A program made the position numbers and the translations under genes. From Clostridia bacterium (lineage in GTDB: Bacteria; Bacillota; Clostridia; Oscillospirales; Acutalibacteraceae), in assembly GCA_017434895.1 (NCBI GenBank), contig JAFSGB010000022.1:1-51874 (forward strand): a stretch of DNA of 51,874 nucleotides, in the 5' to 3' direction. Positions 16,669 to 24,719 of this stretch are shown here, in pieces. The notes under the pieces were generated by a model, which saw only the letters and a program-made list of their open reading frames with translations, was not told the origin of the DNA and did no database searches. Each line of letters opens with the position of its first letter. Positions within the stretch are counted from its first letter, which is position 1.

Positions 16669-17853
16669 TCACCTATAATTTTCAATTAATCTCTTAAAGC
16701 CCGCAAGGGAGTTCTTTATGGTATCGTAAGCCACACAGTAGCTGATTCTAACATAACCCTTGTAGCCAAAATCATCACCGGGGACAATCAGGATTTCCTC
16801 GCTTTTCGCTTTCTCGCAAAAAGTGTTTGCATCCGCCTCAGGAGATTTTACAAAGAGATAAAATGCACCGTCAGGCTTTGCGGCAGTATAGCCGTACTCG
16901 GTCAAAGCGTTATATAAAAGGTCGCGGTTTTTCTTGTAGGCTTCGATATCACCCGTCAACCCTTGGCAACGTGCCACCGAATACTGCAAAAGACTTGGGG
17001 CGCAAACAAAGCCTAAGGCTCTGCCCGCGCCGCAAACAGCGGCATAAACCTCACCGCAATTTGCAATTTTCGGGGATACAAATATGTAACCAATACGCTC
17101 ACCCGGAAGAGAAAGTGACTTACTGTAAGAATAGCAAACAATTGTGTTGTTATAGTAATTAGGAATGTAAGGCACTACCACATCACCGTACACAAGCTCG
17201 CGGTAAGGCTCGTCGGCAATTACGAAAATCTCGGTTCCAAGCTCCACCTGTTTCTCATTTAATAGCTTAGAAAGTTTTTTGATTGTTTCGGTGCTCAAAA
17301 CAACACCTGAGGGATTGTTTGGCGAATTAATTATAATCGCCTTGGTTTTATCATTTATTGTGCTTTCAAGTGCAGTAAAATCAATCTGAAAATCCTCCTC
17401 GCGGCACTTAACAACCCTTACCTTACCCCCTGCCTTTTCAATAAAAACAGTGTATTCAGGGAAAAAGGGTGCCAAAACAATTACCTCATCACCCTCGTTT
17501 AAAATGGCAGTTAAACTGATTGTAAGCGAAGCGGCGGCACCGCAGGTCATATAAAGTAAATTAGGCGTAGCCCCAATGCCGAAACGCCCGTTGATACTGT
17601 CGGCAATGGCGGTTCTAACCCCTAAATCCCCTTGGGCAGAGGTGTAACCGTGAAGCTTCGTAGCGTCAGTATTTTGCACCAAATCAAGGAGTGCCTCACT
17701 CACCTTTTCGGGGGCGGGGATACTTGGGTTACCAAGACTAAAATCGTACACATTTTCATTTCCTATTTCGGCACGGCGTTTGTTGCCGTATTCAAAAATT
17801 TCGCGTATTACCGAGCGTTTGTTACCCAGTCCCAACATTTTTTCGTTAATCAT
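16669..17853 (-). CDS. PLP-dependent class I/II aminotransferase
   Basis: First gene of the aromatic operon, 394 residues. Fold-type I marks: SLGNPSIPAPEKV, the YTSAQGDLGVR segment, NSPNNPSGVVLS, the acid in ADEPYRELVYG and the PLP lysine in SYSKSLSLPGERIGY (about residue 237). The family includes aspartate and aromatic aminotransferases. Its place ahead of pheA suggests it makes Phe and Tyr from the keto acids, which is inference. I chose the ATG at 17853 because GGGAG lies eight bases upstream; a longer frame exists but runs into the attenuator region. Confidence 0.9.
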   Translation of the reverse strand: MINEKMLGLGNKRSVIREIFEYGNKRRAEIGNENVYDFSLGNPSIPAPEKVSEALLDLVQNTDATKLHGYTSAQGDLGVRTAIADSINGRFGIGATPNLLYMTCGAAASLTISLTAILNEGDEVIVLAPFFPEYTVFIEKAGGKVRVVKCREEDFQIDFTALESTINDKTKAIIINSPNNPSGVVLSTETIKKLSKLLNEKQVELGTEIFVIADEPYRELVYGDVVVPYIPNYYNNTIVCYSYSKSLSLPGERIGYIFVSPKIANCGEVYAAVCGAGRALGFVCAPSLLQYSVARCQGLTGDIEAYKKNRDLLYNALTEYGYTAAKPDGAFYLFVKSPEADANTFCEKAKSEEILIVPGDDFGYKGYVRISYCVAYDTIKNSLAGFKRLIENYR

Positions 17854-17869
17854 AATTATTCTCCCTTTC

Positions 17870-17960
17870 AAAAGAAAACCCGCAACGGTTTGCCTTTTAA
17901 AAAGCATAACAGTTACGGGCTGACTGAAACCTAATTGTCTTAAAGACAGTTACGGCAAAC
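17870..17960 (-). promoter_or_regulatory. Structured leader with probable attenuator of the aromatic operon
   Basis: On the minus strand CCCGTAAC (17912-17919) can pair with GTTGCGGG (17879-17886), and TTTTCTTTT follows (17870-17878): a probable rho-independent terminator directly before the ribosome site. A second copy of CCGTAACTGT lies upstream (about 17946-17955), and GTTTGCC (17954-17960) is complementary to GGCAAAC (17888-17894) inside the terminator loop, so alternative pairings are possible. No T-box motif (GGGTGGNACCGCG) is present. The sensor is unknown. Confidence 0.55.
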
Positions 17961-18045
17961 AGACAGACCCTTTTTAAAGTAAAAAAATCCGTATTTAAAA
18001 TACTTTGACACTCTGTTCACCCATCTTTCACAAAATCTAAAAATA

Positions 18046-18074
18046 ATTTTACACTTATTTCCCCCATTTGTCAA
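18046..18074 (-). promoter_or_regulatory. Sigma-A promoter of the aromatic operon
   Basis: Minus strand TTGACA (18069-18074), 17 bases, TAAAAT (18046-18051). The transcript would have a leader of roughly 185 bases before the aminotransferase ATG at 17853, long for this window. A nine-codon frame opens at 18024 in the leader but carries only one Phe codon, so it is a weak candidate leader peptide. Confidence 0.75.
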
Positions 18075-18117
18075 CTGTTAAGTTGCACAAAACTTTAATG
18101 CTTTAAAGTGCGAATTG

Positions 18118-19140
18118 TTATTCAATTTCCAATTCCTTAATTGAACGCATACGATAGTCGACATTTTTAAGTAGGTCGGGGTTTTTAAGGGCTGCCGCCG
18201 CTCCCTTAACAACACTGTGTGAGGGGTCAGGCAATAGATTAACGGGGATGTCCAAATACTCACCGAGTTTTTTATCAAACCCTGCAAGCTGAGAGCCGCC
18301 GCCGCAAAGGAAAACGCCATCGTTACTGATGTCTGCTACCAAATCGGGGTCGGTTTTATTAAGCACTACGCGAACGGCATCGCAAATTGAATTTATGGTG
18401 TCCTTAATTGCCTCGTAAACCTCACCGGCGGTAATTTCGAAGCTTTCAGGAAGACCCGTAAAGACATTTTGTCCCTTTGCCACCATTGCCACTTCAATTG
18501 ATCTTTCCATAGCAGAGCCAAGTTTAATTTTAATACTCTCCGCCATTAAAGCACCGATTTCGATATTATACTCTTTTCTTACATACCTTATAATCTGTGC
18601 ATCCATATCAAAGGATGCAGTTTTAAAAGACTCGCACACTGCGATACCGCCCATTGACACCACGGCGATATCGGTAGTGCCGGCCCCAACGTCCACAATA
18701 AGCGTACCTCTGGGAATAGAGAAATCAACACCCAAGCCGAAGGCTACCGCCAAGGGACTTTCGATTATAAATACATTTCTGCCTCCAGCACCCTCTACCA
18801 CATTAGCAAGGGAATGGTGCTGAAGCTCGGTAAGACCGGCGGGCAAGGTCGCCATAATACGGGGGCGCAAAATCTTACTGCCAAACGCCTCGTTCATATA
18901 GTTCCTCAGCATTGTTTCGGCAATGTCATAATCCGAAATAACGCCACGCTCAATAGGGCTTACCACCACATAGCTTTCGGGGGTTCTGCCCTTGGTCTGC
19001 TTTGCCTTTTCGCCGAAATAAACGGGGGTCCAAGTATCACTGTCCACCGTTACAACATTTGGAAGCTCAAGCAAAACCTTAGAGCTGGAAAAAATTACGG
19101 TTTTTGAAGAGCCTATATCAATTCCGATATCAGTTGCCAT
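18118..19140 (-). CDS. mreB: MreB/Mbl-family actin-like protein
   Basis: Bacterial actin that organises the cell-wall elongation machinery under the membrane. The 340 residues show the actin-type nucleotide motifs: IGIDIGSSKTVIFSS (phosphate 1), LIVDVGAGTTDIAVVS (phosphate 2, about 159-174) and FLCGGGSQLAGF (adenosine site). The mreC and mreD partners are not next to it, so it could be the main MreB or an Mbl/MreBH paralogue. It follows comF by seven bases on the same strand. No clear terminator is seen after it. Confidence 0.9.
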   Translation of the reverse strand: MATDIGIDIGSSKTVIFSSSKVLLELPNVVTVDSDTWTPVYFGEKAKQTKGRTPESYVVVSPIERGVISDYDIAETMLRNYMNEAFGSKILRPRIMATLPAGLTELQHHSLANVVEGAGGRNVFIIESPLAVAFGLGVDFSIPRGTLIVDVGAGTTDIAVVSMGGIAVCESFKTASFDMDAQIIRYVRKEYNIEIGALMAESIKIKLGSAMERSIEVAMVAKGQNVFTGLPESFEITAGEVYEAIKDTINSICDAVRVVLNKTDPDLVADISNDGVFLCGGGSQLAGFDKKLGEYLDIPVNLLPDPSHSVVKGAAAALKNPDLLKNVDYRMRSIKELEIE

Positions 19141-19147
19141 AATTAAC

Positions 19148-19840
19148 CTACTTTCTTTTGATAATTAAACCTGTCACACAGTAAACCTCATTTGCACCCG
19201 CTTTAAGCAGTGCCTTTGCGCACTCGTCCAATGTAGCACCGCTGGTCTTAATATCATCCACCAAAAGCACCGTTCTGCCCTTTAGTGACAAGTTTGGGTA
19301 ATAAACACCCTTAACATTCTCGAAGCGCTTTTTAAAATCGGTTTTATGCTGTATTAGTCTTTTTTTATTACAGCCTAAGGCATTTTCCACCAAAGGAACA
19401 TTAAGGATTTTAGATATTCTTGCCGCCAGCTCATAGCTTTGATTATATCCCCTTCTAAGCTCGTTTTTAAGTAGCATGGGAACAAAAACTACAGCGTTAA
19501 AATCCACACCATAAAAATCGGTCTTAACCGATAAAGCCATACTTTTGGCGAAAAATTCCGCAAATTCAAGATGACGGTTAAACTTAAAAGCGTACATCAC
19601 ACGGCGTGCTATGTCCTCATTGTAAAAGGGTGCAGTGACAGAGGTAAAATGAAAGGCATGAAACCTGCACTGACACTCCTTTTTCTTACATCCACAAACC
19701 CTACATCTGTTGTCATTGGCGGTTATGGGGATATCCTCGAAGCAAAAATCACAAAGACTGTCGCCCTTTGGGATTATTCTGTCGCATCCGACACATTTAT
19801 TTGGAAAAAGAGCATCTAAAAAGGCTTCTATTATTTTCAT
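19148..19840 (-). CDS. comF: ComF-family phosphoribosyltransferase-like protein
   Basis: ComF homologue of 230 residues. The N-terminus has paired cysteine motifs CVGCDRII...CDFC and CRVCGCKKKECQC that probably bind zinc. The C-terminal half is a phosphoribosyltransferase-type fold with the PRPP loop VLLVDDIKTSGATLDE (about 190-205). ComF is needed for DNA uptake in competent bacteria, but homologues occur widely and its biochemical role is unsettled. It overlaps recD2 by four bases, which groups it with a DNA-processing enzyme. Confidence 0.9.
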   Translation of the reverse strand: MKIIEAFLDALFPNKCVGCDRIIPKGDSLCDFCFEDIPITANDNRCRVCGCKKKECQCRFHAFHFTSVTAPFYNEDIARRVMYAFKFNRHLEFAEFFAKSMALSVKTDFYGVDFNAVVFVPMLLKNELRRGYNQSYELAARISKILNVPLVENALGCNKKRLIQHKTDFKKRFENVKGVYYPNLSLKGRTVLLVDDIKTSGATLDECAKALLKAGANEVYCVTGLIIKRK

Positions 19841-22059
19841 AGCTCGGCTTTTTCCTTTAAAAATTCGGTAAGCAGGGTGTATCTTAAGGTCTTGCGGTCA
19901 TTTTTCGCCATAGCTGTCCATACGCCCTCGTCGCCGACGATTATAAGCATTTTTTTGGCCCTTGTAACTGCGGTATATAAAAGGTTTCTGTATCTAAGTT
20001 TAGACGGCACATCCATCAAGGGAATAACTACATAGTCATACTCACTGCCTTGGCTTTTGTGGACTGTAATAGCGTACGCCAGCTCCAGCTGAGACAAATC
20101 CTCCGAAAAATAAGTTGCCACCTTTTCGTCATACCTTACCTTTAAAATACCGCCCCTTAGGTCAATTTCGGTAATGTAACCTACATCGCCGTTAAAAACC
20201 CCCTCGCCGTATTCACCGTTATCCTTTTTGTACTGCAAATCGTAGTTATTTTTAATCTGCATTACCTTGTCGCCCACTCTAAAATAAATACCCTTAAAAC
20301 TAAGCTGAGGGTCGTGAGACTTATGGGGATTTAGGTGAGACTGCATTACATTGTTAAGATTAACGGTGCCGGTATCCATCATTTTTGAGGGACAAAGCAC
20401 CTGAATATCAGTCAGCGAATCCACCGAGTAGGCACTGGGCAGTCGGTTACAAACAAGCTCCAAAACAGTCTGCACCGTAGAATACTTATCCCCTCGGCAG
20501 AGAAAAAAGCAGTCGGAGGACTTGTCCGAAAAATCAGGTGCCTCACCGTTAATTATTGCATGGGCGTTGGTGACGATTTTACTTTTTGCAGCTTGTCTAA
20601 ACACCTTTTTAAGACGGATTGAGGGAAAAATATCTGCCGATAAAATATCCCCAAAAACATTCCCCGCACCGATGCTCGGTAGCTGGTCAGAGTCACCTAC
20701 AATTATAATTCTGGTGCCGTTTCTGAGTGCCTTTAAAAGATTGGCAAAAAGAAGCGCATCTATCATTGAAGCCTCGTCTACGATAATCACATCGCAGTCG
20801 AGCGGATTTTTTTCATTACGGCAAAAGGAACGCTTGTCCCCTTCGCCCCACTCAACCTCCAAAAGGCGGTGGATTGTTTTGGCTTCCCTCGAGCAAAGCT
20901 CGGTCATTCGTTTGGCGGCTCTGCCCGTAGGCGCGGCAAGCTCAATTTTAAGCTCTCTGCTTTCAAACAGTCTTATTATTGCATTAAGCGTGGTGGTTTT
21001 TCCCGTTCCGGGGCCGCCCGTAAGCACTAAAATGCCACTGTCAAAGGCCTCAAAAATCGCCTGTCGTTGTAATTCCTCAAATTGTATGTTAAGCTGTCTT
21101 TCAACGCTCTCGATTTCAAGCTCGTCCACCGTTACGGCGGAGTCTATGTAATACCTTACTGACAAAAGTCTAGAGGCAATATATTGCTCGGCAGAAAAAT
21201 AATCAGGAAGACTTAAAAACTCTGTTTTGCCGATAGCTTTACTGCAAAGCCTAAAGCAGTCCCTCAGGCGGTCACAACAAATTTCTACTGTGCTTTCCTT
21301 ACATTCGAGCAGTCTGCAACAGGCTTTAACGAATTTATCCCTCGGCAGACAGGTGTGGCCGTTTGAAAGGTTACGCCTTAGCACATACTCAATGCCTGCA
21401 CTTACCCTTAATTCACTGTCCTTTTCTATATTGTAATCTTCCGCAATATCCTCAGCAGTTTCGAACGGAAAATCGATCCCGGTTTCACAAAGACTGTAAG
21501 GATTTGCCTTTATTATTTCGGTAGCCCTATGTCCGAAACGGCGGTATATATTAAGGCATCTATCCGCCCCTACGCCATATTTTGAAAGCATCAGCATAAT
21601 ATCCCTAACTCCGTACTGCTTGGCGTAATCCTCACTTACTGCCATCGCCTTTTGAAGCGATATTCCTTTAAGGGTTGCAAGGGCATCTGGTTGGTTTTGG
21701 ATAATATCAAGTGACTCCTCACCAAATTTCTTCACAATACGCTGAGCGGTGGCGGGACCTATGCCCTTTATTGCTCCCGACGACAGATACTTTAAAATCG
21801 CCGCAGAGTTTTTAGGAATTAGTCTTTCAAAGCCTGCCGCCTTAAACTGTTGACCGTAGGTTGGATGAACTGTATAGCTGCCGCTGAAAACTGCGGTGTC
21901 ACCCTCATTTAAAAATGGCAAAATTCCCACAACGGTAATATCCTCTTTATCGACCCTAACTGTCGCCACAGTATAGGAATTAGCGGAGTTACAGTAAGTG
22001 ATTTTTTGCACAGTGCCGCGAAGCTCTGTTAAATTCTCTGCACCGAAAAAATTTTCCAC
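19837..22059 (-). CDS. recD2: RecD2-type ATP-dependent 5'-3' DNA helicase
   Basis: Stand-alone RecD-like helicase of 740 residues, not part of RecBCD. The N-terminal region has an OB-like part (LRGTVQKITY) and helix-hairpin-helix repeats (GIGPATAQRIVKKFG near 100). Helicase motifs follow: Walker A LTGGPGTGKTTT (about 345), DVIIVDEASMID, GDSDQLPSIGAG, and the C-terminal AYAITVHKSQGSEYD and YTAVTRAKK. The start is the GTG at 22059: AAAGGAGG lies seven bases upstream and the GTG shares a base with the preceding stop (TAGTG). RecD2 acts in DNA repair in Firmicutes. Confidence 0.93.
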   Translation of the reverse strand: MENFFGAENLTELRGTVQKITYCNSANSYTVATVRVDKEDITVVGILPFLNEGDTAVFSGSYTVHPTYGQQFKAAGFERLIPKNSAAILKYLSSGAIKGIGPATAQRIVKKFGEESLDIIQNQPDALATLKGISLQKAMAVSEDYAKQYGVRDIMLMLSKYGVGADRCLNIYRRFGHRATEIIKANPYSLCETGIDFPFETAEDIAEDYNIEKDSELRVSAGIEYVLRRNLSNGHTCLPRDKFVKACCRLLECKESTVEICCDRLRDCFRLCSKAIGKTEFLSLPDYFSAEQYIASRLLSVRYYIDSAVTVDELEIESVERQLNIQFEELQRQAIFEAFDSGILVLTGGPGTGKTTTLNAIIRLFESRELKIELAAPTGRAAKRMTELCSREAKTIHRLLEVEWGEGDKRSFCRNEKNPLDCDVIIVDEASMIDALLFANLLKALRNGTRIIIVGDSDQLPSIGAGNVFGDILSADIFPSIRLKKVFRQAAKSKIVTNAHAIINGEAPDFSDKSSDCFFLCRGDKYSTVQTVLELVCNRLPSAYSVDSLTDIQVLCPSKMMDTGTVNLNNVMQSHLNPHKSHDPQLSFKGIYFRVGDKVMQIKNNYDLQYKKDNGEYGEGVFNGDVGYITEIDLRGGILKVRYDEKVATYFSEDLSQLELAYAITVHKSQGSEYDYVVIPLMDVPSKLRYRNLLYTAVTRAKKMLIIVGDEGVWTAMAKNDRKTLRYTLLTEFLKEKAEL

Positions 22060-22397
22060 TACTGTTCCTCCTTTATTACAATATCCAAAATCTTTGACTT
22101 TGAGCACATTTCAAAATTCAGTCTTTTGACTAATTTTTCACACTCTTTATAATTTTCACAATCAAGCAAGGTGTCCAGTACAATTACCTTTTCTGCAAGC
22201 TTTTCACCTTGCCATTTCGATTGCTCGTAGATGCCGAGTATCTGCTTTAAGTAATTTTCATTATCGGGAACAACAATAAGTATTCGTTTACCCTTTTTCC
22301 CCGAGGACATAAACCAAAGTCTGATGCTATGTAAAATTTCGGCAAGCCCCAAAATTGCAGGAAACGCGAATACTAAAATAAAAACTATTTCTGCCAT
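22059..22397 (-). CDS. Small one-TM protein of unknown function
   Basis: I do not recognise this family. The 112-residue product starts at the ATG at 22397, with GGGAGG seven bases upstream. It has one N-terminal hydrophobic helix (about residues 3-28), a basic patch (SSGKKGKR), then a soluble alpha/beta part starting ILIVVPDNENYLKQIL that looks like the first strand and helix of a Rossmann-like domain, ending in KSKILDIVI. The orientation would place the soluble part in the cytoplasm. It lies between cdaR and recD2 and is coupled to recD2 by a one-base stop/start overlap. Confidence 0.7.
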   Translation of the reverse strand: MAEIVFILVFAFPAILGLAEILHSIRLWFMSSGKKGKRILIVVPDNENYLKQILGIYEQSKWQGEKLAEKVIVLDTLLDCENYKECEKLVKRLNFEMCSKSKILDIVIKEEQ

Positions 22398-22447
22398 AAA
22401 AATACCTCCCACAAGCCATATTATGCAGTAAAAGGTATTTTGACATT

Positions 22448-22471
22448 AAAGGGAGGATTTCTCCTCCCTTT
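22448..22471 (-). terminator. Hairpin after cdaR, possible weak terminator
   Basis: Perfect stem AAAGGGAGGA with TCCTCCCTTT and a four-base loop, just past the cdaR stop. The following T-run is short, so it may only partly stop transcription before the small membrane protein gene. Confidence 0.55.
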
Positions 22472-22474
22472 GAA

Positions 22475-23743
22475 TTATTTTATGGTAACGGGGGTTTCGT
22501 AGGTGCCGACTGCCCATACATTATCATAGCCCTCAAAGCTGATAACGGCATTTACGGCGTGTTGACCTGCTTTCTTGTCCGTAAGATTTACCTCTGCAAA
22601 GGCGGCACTTTCGTCCAAATTCCTTATAACATTCGCGGGGCCGCAAATCTTAACATTCTTAACGCTTGTGGAACCGCTCGTTTGCAGTCCCTGAGCTAAG
22701 CCGGTATACTTGATTTTTGTAACGGTGATAGTTTTTTCACGGTAACCCGACAAATTAACATTAACCGTAAAGCTCTCAATAGCATCCAGCAAGCGGACTC
22801 CTTCGGGAAGCTTTGCCGAAACCTCAAAGCTTGTGGAGGCACTGCTTAAAGCAGTAATATCAATAGGTGAAAGTGTCACCTCTTTTATCTTATCCACCGT
22901 TTCGGGAGTACCAATGATTGTAACCTCACTGTGGTCAACTGTGGACTTAATACTACCTTTATTAAAGCCATTGGGTGTATTGGAAAAGTCCACCTTAACC
23001 GGCACTGTCTTTTGCTTGGAAATCGGAACGGTAATTTTTACCTGATTTGTGCTCAACTGTAAATTTTCAGCACTTATTTTTTCCCCGTCCTCGTCAAGTA
23101 AAACAATGCTGGCATCAAAGGTTTCGCTTTGGGATAGAGTTTTATTAACGGCAGCCTCGGCTCTAACGGTTTCAATACTGTTGATAACCGCTCTCGGGCC
23201 TGTAATGGTTATGGTATTTCCCTCCATACCGCTTACAACTGCGGCCTCAGCAATAAGCCCATTTGAAGCAGAGACACCATCCGCCAAAGCATTAACGGTA
23301 AATTCTCTGGTTTCCATATAATCAAACTTCACCTTAACGGTTTTCGGAGTAATGCTTATAACGTCATAATTTCCATTACTGTTGGCACTGTTTGCTAAAA
23401 CCGTTAAATCGTATTCGCCCGGACTGTCAACTGTGGCGGCAGAAGCATAAAGGTTAATATCGCTTGAGGTAAGCGTTGTTACCACATTCTTTTGACCGAT
23501 AACCGTAACAGTAAACCTCTGCTCTGAAATATCACCGATTATGCTCATTTCATTTTCGGCCGCTAAGGTATTTTCCATATTAATGGTTGCAGTCATATCG
23601 GCAAAGCTGCGTTGTATATGATCTTTGCTTTGAACCGTTATCGTCATCCACAAAGCAAAACTTAAGAATATGGAAAATGGAATTGTGAATCTTTTACTGT
23701 AAAGCAGTTTTTTAAAGGAAAAGGATTTAATTTTTTCAATCAT
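22475..23743 (-). CDS. cdaR: YbbR-repeat protein, CdaA regulator (CdaR)
   Basis: Membrane-anchored partner of the diadenylate cyclase encoded just upstream. The 422 residues have one N-terminal helix (about 18-36) and then several YbbR beta-rich repeats, recognisable by recurring ITITGPRAVINSIETV, VTIIGTPETVDKIKEV and VKICGPANVIRNLDES segments. The repeats would sit outside the cell. The start ATG overlaps the cdaA stop by one base. CdaR modulates c-di-AMP synthesis in studied Firmicutes. Confidence 0.93.
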   Translation of the reverse strand: MIEKIKSFSFKKLLYSKRFTIPFSIFLSFALWMTITVQSKDHIQRSFADMTATINMENTLAAENEMSIIGDISEQRFTVTVIGQKNVVTTLTSSDINLYASAATVDSPGEYDLTVLANSANSNGNYDVISITPKTVKVKFDYMETREFTVNALADGVSASNGLIAEAAVVSGMEGNTITITGPRAVINSIETVRAEAAVNKTLSQSETFDASIVLLDEDGEKISAENLQLSTNQVKITVPISKQKTVPVKVDFSNTPNGFNKGSIKSTVDHSEVTIIGTPETVDKIKEVTLSPIDITALSSASTSFEVSAKLPEGVRLLDAIESFTVNVNLSGYREKTITVTKIKYTGLAQGLQTSGSTSVKNVKICGPANVIRNLDESAAFAEVNLTDKKAGQHAVNAVISFEGYDNVWAVGTYETPVTIK

Positions 23744-24642
23744 TATCGGTTCTCCTTCCCTTTATTAATTTTAAATATATCTTTTACTTTATTTGAAATT
23801 TTTGTAAGTAGGGACTCCTTCTCTTTCTTCTCTATAGATAAAAGCAATCGACTAAGCTCTGCACTGGCTGACATAGAGTTAAAGCCACGGTTAATCTGCC
23901 CGTTGGAAACGATGGAAATGATGCCGGTTTCCTCCGAAACCACAAGTACCACCGCATCAGAGTTTTCAGTCATGCCGATAGCCGCTCTGTGACGGGTGCC
24001 GAGCTGAGAGTTTATATCATCCCTTTGGGTAAGAGGTAAGATACAGCCTGCAGCATAAACCCTGCCGTCGCGGATAATTACTGCACCGTCATGCAAAGGA
24101 GATTTCGGAAAGAATATATTGCTAATAACCGAAAGCGAGGATTTCGCATCTAAAACTGTTCCGGTATTTATAATTTCACCAAGCTGTGTTTTACGCTCAA
24201 AAACTATTAAGGCACCGATTTTTTTCTCCTGCATTTTTCCGGCGGCACGGGTTACGTGGTCAATGCAGGTAACAGTAGCATCCTCCTCTCCGTCAAGCAA
24301 CTGACCGGGACGGAAGCCTGTTCTGCCCACCCTTTCGAGTATACGTCGAAGCTCGGGTTGGAAAATTACTGCGGCGGCAATAATTGCTGAGTTCATAACT
24401 CGGGATAGGGTCCACTCCAAAACAGCCAAATCAAGCCAATCTGAGATAATATAAACTATCAATAGCACCGCAATACCCTTGATAAGTTGACCTGCTCGGG
24501 TTTCCCTTAAAAAGCCTATTGCTTTATAAATAATAAACGCAATAACCAGAATATCAATAATATCATAGGGCATTCTCATATTGGATACGGCGTAAACTAT
24601 ATAGTTCCAAAATGAGTATATCGCATTCCAAAAGCTACCCAA
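23743..24642 (-). CDS. cdaA: Diadenylate cyclase CdaA
   Basis: Makes the second messenger c-di-AMP from two ATP. Three N-terminal membrane helices (about 32-105) precede a DAC domain with the catalytic motifs DGAVIIRDGRV (about 200) and GTRHRAAIGMTE (about 232). c-di-AMP governs potassium and osmolyte balance and wall stress. The start appears to be a TTG at 24642 with AAGGA about twelve bases upstream; no upstream ATG is in frame. glmM, often third in this operon, is not present after cdaR. Confidence 0.93.
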   Translation of the reverse strand: MGSFWNAIYSFWNYIVYAVSNMRMPYDIIDILVIAFIIYKAIGFLRETRAGQLIKGIAVLLIVYIISDWLDLAVLEWTLSRVMNSAIIAAAVIFQPELRRILERVGRTGFRPGQLLDGEEDATVTCIDHVTRAAGKMQEKKIGALIVFERKTQLGEIINTGTVLDAKSSLSVISNIFFPKSPLHDGAVIIRDGRVYAAGCILPLTQRDDINSQLGTRHRAAIGMTENSDAVVLVVSEETGIISIVSNGQINRGFNSMSASAELSRLLLSIEKKEKESLLTKISNKVKDIFKINKGKENR

Positions 24643-24658
24643 AATCCCACATCCTTAC

Positions 24659-24678
24659 ATTACATAATACTACGTAAT
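24659..24678. promoter_or_regulatory. Palindrome over the cdaA transcription start
   Basis: The 20 bases ATTACATAATACTACGTAAT form an imperfect palindrome of the form TTACrTArTAyTAyGTAA. It lies just downstream of the -10 box at 24681-24686, where a bound repressor would block initiation. No binding protein can be named. Confidence 0.4.
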
Positions 24679-24680
24679 AC

Positions 24681-24709
24681 ATTTTAACATATTTCCCTTG
24701 ACCATTCAA
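24681..24709 (-). promoter_or_regulatory. Sigma-A promoter of cdaA-cdaR
   Basis: Minus strand TTGAAT (24704-24709), 17 bases, TAAAAT (24681-24686), upstream of the TTG start of cdaA. It shows that cdaA has its own promoter although the gene before it runs the same way. Confidence 0.65.
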
Positions 24710-24719
24710 CAATTTTTTA

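Noticed and set aside
20522..21151. Long plus-strand frame opposite recD2
   Set aside because: It runs antisense through the helicase motifs; composition is that of a shadow frame.
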